Shown here piece after piece: positions 33,972 through 42,800 of a stretch of DNA of 54,773 nt (position 1 is its first letter; the number at the start of each line of letters is the position of its first letter). Source of the DNA: a virus; the IMG/VR virus record IMGVR_UViG_3300030117_003472, positions 1 to 54,773 of that record; one strand, written 5' to 3'. The notes beneath the pieces were generated by a model. The model was given only the letters and a program-made list of their open reading frames with translations, was not told the origin of the DNA and ran no database searches. The position numbers and the translations under genes were made by a program.

Positions 33972-36834
33972 GGTAATCCACAAGTAATTTTTCATCTCTT
34001 ATGAGTTGTGGTGCGGTGGATAGTCCAGTAACACCGTCTAAAGTATTGACTGCGAAGGAGGTTCCAATAGATCCTGTAACCACTTTACCCCAAGAATAAG
34101 ACCCGTAATAATTACCTATAGCACTACTGAGACCTGTAAAGTTGAGTCCATGACCTGTCTCAATATTGACGTGAACTCTGACTATCTGTGCGGTGACATC
34201 TTCTATATCAGCAATCTGATAAACTCCATCAATAAATTCTGTTGCGATACCAACAATAGCGTTATCAGCAGTATTTTTAGATGTCAATCCAGTACCAACG
34301 TTAGATCTACTCACCATCATATAATCACCGGTTTGAATACCAGTTTTTGTCAAACCACCAAAACGTGTGTTTCTCAATGAGTTATCTGTTGGTAGATACA
34401 GATGCATTGATAGTCTTGATGCTGCTACACCAACACCTATGATATCACCCTCATCTCCAAAAATATTTGCAGATGTTTGTTTATCAAATTTCATCTCAAA
34501 TGTAGTAGAACCAAATCCTGTTTCAAAATTATCATCTACAATCTTGATAGGGAAGTCTGTAGTCGGAGAGTAACCAGTATTACTCTCAGTTTTCTTGAAT
34601 GATAATGCACCACCCATTACATACGCTGTTGAGTCACCAGCATCCACTGATTTTATCAATCTTGTAGCAGGGAATATTCTTGGTTCGTAGATGTCTCTTG
34701 ATTTACTTACTTTTACACCTTCAATAAACAAATCATCTTGTTGTTTAGACCACATAACTGGTCTTCTTGGTATTTTTGTGGCAGATATGTTAACACCTTT
34801 ATAGTTTGTAGTCTGTAAGGAATCTCTTGCTAAAATACCTCTGACTATTCTCTCATCTTGTCTCTTAATTGTAAGACCATCACCAGTTTTAATTGACTGT
34901 AGAGATGTTGTTGTAGAAATATCTTTATCAGTACCTCTATAGAATAGTATTTGACAGACAGAACCCTCAACTGGTGGTTCTAAAAACTCTATTTGTGTAC
35001 CACCTTCAAATTTATACGCTACACCTGGTTTTTGTAGGGTGTCATTCACAAATATCATCAGTACATCTTGTAAACTTAAGATGCTACCTTCAACTTTTTC
35101 AATACTAATCGTTATATTGTTCTCTTTTAGAGTAAATATCTTCTTCCTACCATCAAATTGTTCAGATATATCATCAAGAACTTGTAATTTACCAAATACA
35201 AACCCAGTAAACTCATCATCTGCTGTATCTACGACAGTAAATTGTGCTGCTGAGAAGTCTGAGCCATAAGATGATATGGTTGGTATACCTACAACATTCA
35301 AATTTTCACCAGTTGTGTATCCAAAACCAGGATTTTGTAGTCTAAATCTTGAAATACTGTTACCAACACCTATCTCTACTGCAATAGATGCACCTATACC
35401 AGTGCTTGCACTCTCTAATCTTATATCATCATACTGACCTGGCAGATATCCTAGTCCTTCTGAGTTAGAAACAGATACTAATATACCTTTTCTTGGAAGT
35501 CTGTTAGCATTTACATCATCATCTGACAATATCTCTGTAACGCCAGGTGCTTCATTACCAGTAAACCTCACAGATGTAATACCTGGTGATGGAGAACTCA
35601 AGAAATTATAATCTACCTCTGGTTTCTGGAAGATATTGTTTATCAATATAGCACCAAAATCGCTAGTGATACCAGTGGTATTATTCCCATCTTCTGTAAG
35701 TGTAAATGTCTTTCCTATACCTGTAAAATTCTGTGATATATCATCTAATATAACATTACCAGCATAATCAGATCTGATAAATTGTCTACCATGGAAAGAA
35801 GAACCCTCTACTATGTCAGCAACAATTAGTTTGTGAGTTCCTATACCAGCATTTGATAAAGTAATAGCAGCACCAACCAATGCCTCACCCTTTGTAGCAG
35901 CAAAAGAAAAGTTATTCGCAGCGTTTGCTATTATGAAGTAATCATCGTTTGCAATTAAGGGTGCTGGTGGGTTCAAACTTCTAATTTTTACCTTAGTACC
36001 AGTCTGGAAAACTTCAGTCAAAGCACCAAACGTATTACCAACAAAATCACTGGAGTCAATACCTACAGTTTGTCTTGTACCACCAAATGGTACATCAGCA
36101 AATGTTATCTTATCATCTACAATATTATAATCACCAAAAACTAACTGCACAGTATCACCAGCAGAGTGTCCCTGCTTTGTAGTGCCCATCCAGTTTCTGT
36201 CTAGCAATAATTTATTCTGTACACCATTGAAATGAAGAGCAGCAATACGAACTATTTCATCGTTGATCTGTAGAAGATCATACTGTTTCATGAATGAAGC
36301 ATCTGTGACATTCGCTTCTCTATTAGCGATATTGACTAATGTTGTTGTTGCACCATTTCTCTTATATACAGGTGACTGTATGATATCGTCAATCGCTATC
36401 ACACACTTTGAATTCTTGTCTACTGATGTAAAAGTATGTGTTACACCAGCACCAACAGTTGTCAGACCAATAGGACTTCCTGCCTTTGCTAATGCTTTAG
36501 TTGCAGCAACCTTGAAATTATTCTCACTTACTTTGATAACAAATACATCTTGTGGCATTGTAGTTGCAGCACCAACCCCATTCAGTCCATGTTGTATACC
36601 TACTGGTCTACCAGATAAGTCTGTGTCTGCCTGATATTTTACTTGCTCTCCAGTTACAAAGAAATGATTTTTGATAACAAAAGAATCATCACCTAACAAT
36701 ACCTGTGAGTTATCAGACCCATCAAATTTCTTATGAAACAATGGATCACCATCATGAGTCAGATTGAAAGACTGTACAAAAGTCTCTGACTCTGTGTTGA
36801 ACTGTCTATTTACGGAACCTAATTGGAATGACAT
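33967..36834 (-). CDS. Large modular virion structural protein, 955 residues
   Basis: A baseplate-region structural protein, between the gp7-like giant and gp8, without a clear T4 equivalent. It is built from beta modules: the N-terminal SVNRQFNTESETFVQSF; two copies of a module with VFVIKVSENNFKVAATK...GVTHTF (residues about 70-140 and again near 300-350 as YFIIANAANNFSFAATK); an IDDIIQSPVYKRNGATTTL block; an IRLESASTGIGAS...FRLQNPGFGYTTGE repeat; and an ILVS-type C-terminal part ending in YGSYSWGKV. Repeated LDDIS(Q/E)xF(D/T)G.xKxFTL motifs occur near 365 and 555. Its start overlaps the gp7-like stop as TAATG, so the two are probably made together. Confidence 0.75.
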   Translation of the reverse strand: MSFQLGSVNRQFNTESETFVQSFNLTHDGDPLFHKKFDGSDNSQVLLGDDSFVIKNHFFVTGEQVKYQADTDLSGRPVGIQHGLNGVGAATTMPQDVFVIKVSENNFKVAATKALAKAGSPIGLTTVGAGVTHTFTSVDKNSKCVIAIDDIIQSPVYKRNGATTTLVNIANREANVTDASFMKQYDLLQINDEIVRIAALHFNGVQNKLLLDRNWMGTTKQGHSAGDTVQLVFGDYNIVDDKITFADVPFGGTRQTVGIDSSDFVGNTFGALTEVFQTGTKVKIRSLNPPAPLIANDDYFIIANAANNFSFAATKGEALVGAAITLSNAGIGTHKLIVADIVEGSSFHGRQFIRSDYAGNVILDDISQNFTGIGKTFTLTEDGNNTTGITSDFGAILINNIFQKPEVDYNFLSSPSPGITSVRFTGNEAPGVTEILSDDDVNANRLPRKGILVSVSNSEGLGYLPGQYDDIRLESASTGIGASIAVEIGVGNSISRFRLQNPGFGYTTGENLNVVGIPTISSYGSDFSAAQFTVVDTADDEFTGFVFGKLQVLDDISEQFDGRKKIFTLKENNITISIEKVEGSILSLQDVLMIFVNDTLQKPGVAYKFEGGTQIEFLEPPVEGSVCQILFYRGTDKDISTTTSLQSIKTGDGLTIKRQDERIVRGILARDSLQTTNYKGVNISATKIPRRPVMWSKQQDDLFIEGVKVSKSRDIYEPRIFPATRLIKSVDAGDSTAYVMGGALSFKKTESNTGYSPTTDFPIKIVDDNFETGFGSTTFEMKFDKQTSANIFGDEGDIIGVGVAASRLSMHLYLPTDNSLRNTRFGGLTKTGIQTGDYMMVSRSNVGTGLTSKNTADNAIVGIATEFIDGVYQIADIEDVTAQIVRVHVNIETGHGLNFTGLSSAIGNYYGSYSWGKVVTGSIGTSFAVNTLDGVTGLSTAPQLIRDEKLLVDYP

Positions 36835-39800
36835 TAGCTGAGTGTTATCGTGTTATCGTCTGCGACGTTATCTGGTTTGTCTATTCTTATTTCAGAAACT
36901 CGTACAACATATGCTTTGCTTGCTGCTGGAGTAAATCGTAAGAGTGCGTTGGTGCCACTAGCAACCATGTTCATAGCACGTATATCACGTTTAGGATTAT
37001 CTGCTGTAGACAGATTATTGTAAACGTTGAAGTTGATACGACTATCGAAAGCATTCGCTGCCACGTTGAAGCAAGAATACTTATTGTCAGTAGTATTATG
37101 TATTTCTACAAAATACTTGAATGATGTAAAGTTACTGAATGATTTTGTTGATAGAGTTGTCTCTGTAGGAGAACCAGAAGCAGATATTTCTGTTCTAGTT
37201 GCATGTAACTGAGAATCTCCAATATCAATATTATTAACGCTGGCACCTGTAGCAGTTGTTGCTACACCAACCATAGTGGTCAATGTCTGCACTGTGACTG
37301 CTGTGTTAGCGTTAGGTGTGTATCTAAGTTTGATTACACCAGCATTTTGTATAATATCAAAGTTACCTATCTTGTCACCACTGTCCATGTTACCAAAGTC
37401 AGTGAATAACATACCAGCACCATTTGCTAAGAAGTTGTATTCTTCAATCTCCTTATCATCAGCACCAGTGTGAACAACTATGATATTACCAGACTTAAAT
37501 TCTGATCCATTGATGTCCTGTAATGTAACTGTTGATGGACTTGCATTTGCTGCAAACACAGAACTTACACCAGATTTGACAATGTTGGAGTATGCGGTGG
37601 TTCCTGTGCTGACCTGTTTACCTATGATCTCCTTATAGAAAGTAACATCATAAGTCAAGGTGGTATTATAAGGACTGAATGACACAGATATAATATTACC
37701 ATTCTGCTGGAGTATGAACTCACCAAGATCAAACGAGTCAGACAAGTCTGAGTATTGGTTTAGATAAGCATCAGATCCATTATGGAATACAGTAAATTCA
37801 CAATACTGTGTTGTGTTGTATGCTAACTGTAATGCAGCATCAAGAACAACTTGTGCATGATATTTGATTGCCTGAGGACCTGAGGGATTAGCAATATCAA
37901 AAGCATCAATTTCAACAACTCTCAATAGGTTAGGATCTGAGTAGAACTGTGGTGAAATATCATCTATCTCTAGTACACGGTTAGTCAGACATACAAGTGA
38001 CTGGTCATATCTAGTGGATTTGAACACCACCTCATTACTTACAGATAAGTCAGGAGCAGGGTTCTCATACACAAGATCGTAATCATGATAATTCTTGAGT
38101 GCACCCTCACCGTCTATAAGAACAACAGATGCAGAAGCAGTTCCTATAGCAACGATACCATTAGCAGTGCTACCAAGACCTACAGGTACAGATGATATGA
38201 GAAGATCAGAGTGCTTCTTGAATCCAGCAGGGTGTGCAAGTGAATCAACTGGTTCACCCCATGAAGATATACCTACTTGTGATCTTAGTGAATATGAAAA
38301 CTGTTGATAATAATCATTGTCTTGTATTCTTTGATCCCTATTAGATAATTTACCAGTATCTTTTTCCCATCCGAATGGTTTACTGTGGAATACACCTACA
38401 TCAAATGATCCTTCATAATCTGCTAGTTTGTCGATAGTGCCACCAGCATTTGACAATTGACCTGTTAGACTGTCACCTGTACTGAATCCAACTATATTGT
38501 CAACACGTAGAACGTTTCTTGATTTACCTTCTCCAGTAATAACCTTTGCTATCTTTCCTTTAGATGTAGTAACAGTTTCACCCTTGAAGAAATCACCTTC
38601 CTTCAAACCAACATCAAACTTAGCAATATCTTTCTCATTGGATACTGAACCATATGTGCCAAGATCATAATCACCAGGATCCACATCTACATCATATTGT
38701 ATGGTTGCTTGATTGACTAATCCAGTCGCTTGATTGACTGATTTCAATGTAAAGAACTCATATCCATAAGTTGATGAATTATATCCATGACCTGTTGTTA
38801 CACCTACGTTTTCAACAAAAACTCTATCACCAACTGCGAATGGTATAGGATTATTTGCATCATATCCAGTGGATGGTGTCTGTAGTTTAATAGTAACTGT
38901 GGGAGCACTATACGTGACAGTAACAATACCAACACCATTAGTATTATTGACAGAGAATAGACTGTTATCACCACTTCTCAAATTACCACCACCACTGATT
39001 ACCTGTACATCAGATACTGATGATCCACTCAACTCTGCTCTAAATTGAGTGAGACTATTTTCTTGTTTTGTTTTGGTGTTGAATAGAACAAGGTCAGGTG
39101 CAGTCAGATACTTACCACCAGTAGATGTAATTGCTACAGTGTCAACTGAGAAGTTATCTTTTAGGAATATAACCTGTGGCATTGCTGCCTGTGGTTTCAA
39201 TGTCTTATCAGAAGGATAATCGAAACCAATGTCTATAAGTTGAACTTCATCAAGTCTACCAATATTATTTCCTCTTGCTTCTATGAGTGCTGATCTACCA
39301 GTTGTACTCGCCACTGAAACTTGAGGTATATCTTTGAAACCTACACCACCAGACACAAGTTGAACCTGTGCTATAGGACCGTGATCATTCTGTGATTCAG
39401 TTGTATATGACATCACAGCAGTGTTGGTAGTATAACCTACTCTTTCTGCTTCTTGATCTATAAAGTAATCAAAGGAGTTGCTGGTTACTGAAGTGATTGT
39501 GCCTTTACCAGTGAACTCACTAGGTATAACAATTATCTTAGTATAATCATCAATATCTTTATTAGTCTCAATAATTTTTGATACGTCTTGAGATGCCAGT
39601 TTGTAATATACAACCTTAGGTGCTTGTGGTGTGAACCTTATAGATGCTTTACCACCAGCTTCACCATGTGCTGCTGTATATGTAATCTCCATAGCGGAGA
39701 CACCAGATCCTACAAATTGTTTCTTATAATCTGGATCTTCGTAGAACTCTAATTTAGTATTCTGTAATGAACCATTAGAAACATCAAATTCTAACAAGTC

Positions 39801-42800
39801 ACCTTCTCTAACCTTTATGAGTGGGTTGACAGATGAACCTATACTTACAAATCTAGTAGCAGAACTATATGTCATACTAAGAGAACTTGTGCCAGTAGAG
39901 ACCACTGACAAGTCAATGATATCAAGGGGTCTCAGGGTATGTTCTTCATTAGTTGTAGCAGTAACCTTGACAATGTCTATGTCACCTGTGATTTGTCCTC
40001 TGACAGTCTGGAAGAAGTGTGTGTTACCAATACCAGTCTGGTCTGGGTAGAAGAAGACTCTTTCTGAGGAAGATCTAATTCCAGCAACAGTTGTTACAAT
40101 ACCCACTAGATTTTGATCTATAACATAACCATACACTTCTGATGGTAGAGGTGCAGACCAACCAGATGCAGTGCCAACACCAGGTGCTTGATATGTAAGA
40201 GTTGTACCAGCACCAGGTGAATATGAAAGTTTCTCACCATGTTGAATACTATGTCTTGGTAAGAAGATTGTCTGTGTTGGTATCTTACGTGTACCAAAAT
40301 CTTTTGATGTAATAGTATGACCTATACCAGTTCCTGCTGATAAACCAGCACCAACTACATTTGCAGCATCAAAGTAAACTGTGTAATCTACAGGTGTTTC
40401 TGGGCAACCTGATAGTGGGAATGTAAATTCATTTACTAACTTTTCAACTTTACTGAATACAGTGTGTCCTGTGCCAGGAGTTCCATTTTGTATTCTTAGA
40501 CAATCTATCTCATTTTGTAATGTATCAATACCAAATATCTTCAACTCTTCATGATCAATTCTGATGATGTCATTTACTTTGAATTTGTTTACATCATCAA
40601 CAAGTCTGATGCTGGTAGTAAGACCTGAGTTGCCACCACCACCTAAGTCTTCTATAGCACTTGCAATTCCTGATATTACTCTAGGAACTGTAATTCTATG
40701 CATACCCTGTATTACATCATGCTCTGTTCCAGATACATTTCTTATGTTTATATCTGTTCCAGTTAGGAATCCATGAGGTACAGTTGTTATACCTGTAATC
40801 TGTCCAGGAGTGTATATAAAAGTTGTGTCTGGTAAGCGTTGTACTGTTGTCGTGATATTATTGAGTTGTGGTCCAAAAATCTTGAGAACAGATCCAATTG
40901 CACCAAATCCATCGGTTCTTTTGTTATCAAATACCAGAGCGTCACCAACACGATACTCGCTACCGCCATCGATAAGATCAATTCCACTGACACTACCACT
41001 ACTTGCACGTATGATTTTGGAAGCGAGTTTTGTGTTTTTCTGAGAATTTGAGATAAATTCATAATCATTGATATTGTAAGGTTTGACGTTTCTAACTAAA
41101 CCAAATAATGTAGGATCTACATCTTGATCAAAATCATACCCTAAATTTAGTGGTTCAACTTTAGATTTGTATGAGTCACCCACTACATATGGGAATACAG
41201 GAACTCTAGCACGGTTGAATGGGTTACCAGCGTTAGCGACTTGAGTTGGTTGTACAGTTGTGTAGTATGCATATACTCCATTTGGAAAATCTGGTGTTAC
41301 GCCAAATCTACCATTGTGCTCATCTAGATCACCTTTACCAGCTGTGTATGTAAAATCTTCCACAAAAAATCCAGCAGGATATTCTGTGATAGAAGGTCCG
41401 TTAGTCCTTTCACCAGTCAACTTAACATAAGATGACTTAATATAATCCAATCCACCACCACCATCAGGTTCTTTGTAAACGAATGGACCGTAGATTGGGT
41501 TACCGTCATATGCCCAACCCAAGATAGGAGAGTGTTCACTTCCATTGTCACCTAGGTATGTTCTTAGATTACGAGGAACATAATAGTTTACATATGGGTT
41601 ACCTAATTCAGAATCACGTTGAACCTCATAGAATCCATCATCAGACATGACGTCATTTATCTTTGCATATCTCTCTACCTGATTGACTGTCCATTCTTTT
41701 ACATTAGATGAGAATATAGCACCATCACCAGGTGTTTCTGCTTTTACAGTTGTTGCTGACTGTGTATAGTTTGCACCCTTCTCAATCATATTGATTGCAA
41801 CTATCTTACCACCAGATACAACTGCTTTTGCCTTTGCACCTACACCATCACCAGTAATCACTATATCAGGGATACTGACAAAGTTTTCACCACCTGATTT
41901 GATTATTATTTGATCTACTCTACCATTGATAATGAATGGTTGTAAGAATGCTTTGTCACCTATGACTGCTGTAACATCTGGTTTGAAATCGTCGTTTATA
42001 ACCTTAGATCCAAAGTCAGTTCCTTTATTATTAACATGTGCTCCTATAATCTTTCCACGTATCAATGGTTGTGCTGTGGCATTGAATGTACTGATTCCCT
42101 GTCTACCATTGATAACAATACTAATAGGAGGATCTTGGAATGTATGTACACCACTACCTGTAGATGTTATATCAACATGGTCTGAAAGATCTTCTGATGA
42201 TGATAATCTAAAGGAGTTTGCATCAATCTTTATAACATAATATTCTGAGTTATTTGTTAGACCAGCAGCAGCTCCTATAGATGAGGAGTACTTTATCTTT
42301 TCTCCTGACTCAAAACCATGTCTATCAATATTGATATGATCAATATAAGTGTTTATACCTGATATGGTTTCCAGTCTTCTATTGTGAAATAATCCAGAAT
42401 TTTCTATACCAATTTTATCTACAGTAAGTCTTCTACGAGTTGTTTTGAATTGATGCAATCCACCACCATTCTGTGATATAGGAATAGTTCCTATACCTAA
42501 CAACGCTTCTTTCTTTGACTCTGATAGGAAAAACTCATGGTCGTTGATCTTTACAATAAAATATGGAGATGAATCAACTAATGTGCCAGGTGTAGTGCCT
42601 ATACCTATAGGTGTACTACTATTGGTGGTGTATATAACCTCTTCATTATCTACCAATCCATGAGGATCTGAGAATACGAATCTATCAGTCAGAGTGCTTA
42701 CTACACCTCCTTGTGTAGTGCTGTCAAACTCCAATGTGATTGGAGCAATTTTCATAACTGCTTTTACAACTGCATCTTTATTATTTCCACCTACGATTGA

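Noticed and set aside
40787-41068. Frames of 70-130 residues inside the giant structural genes, both strands
   Set aside because: They lie wholly within well-supported coding sequence, have no ribosome site or recognisable motif, and have the composition expected for shadows of the real frame.
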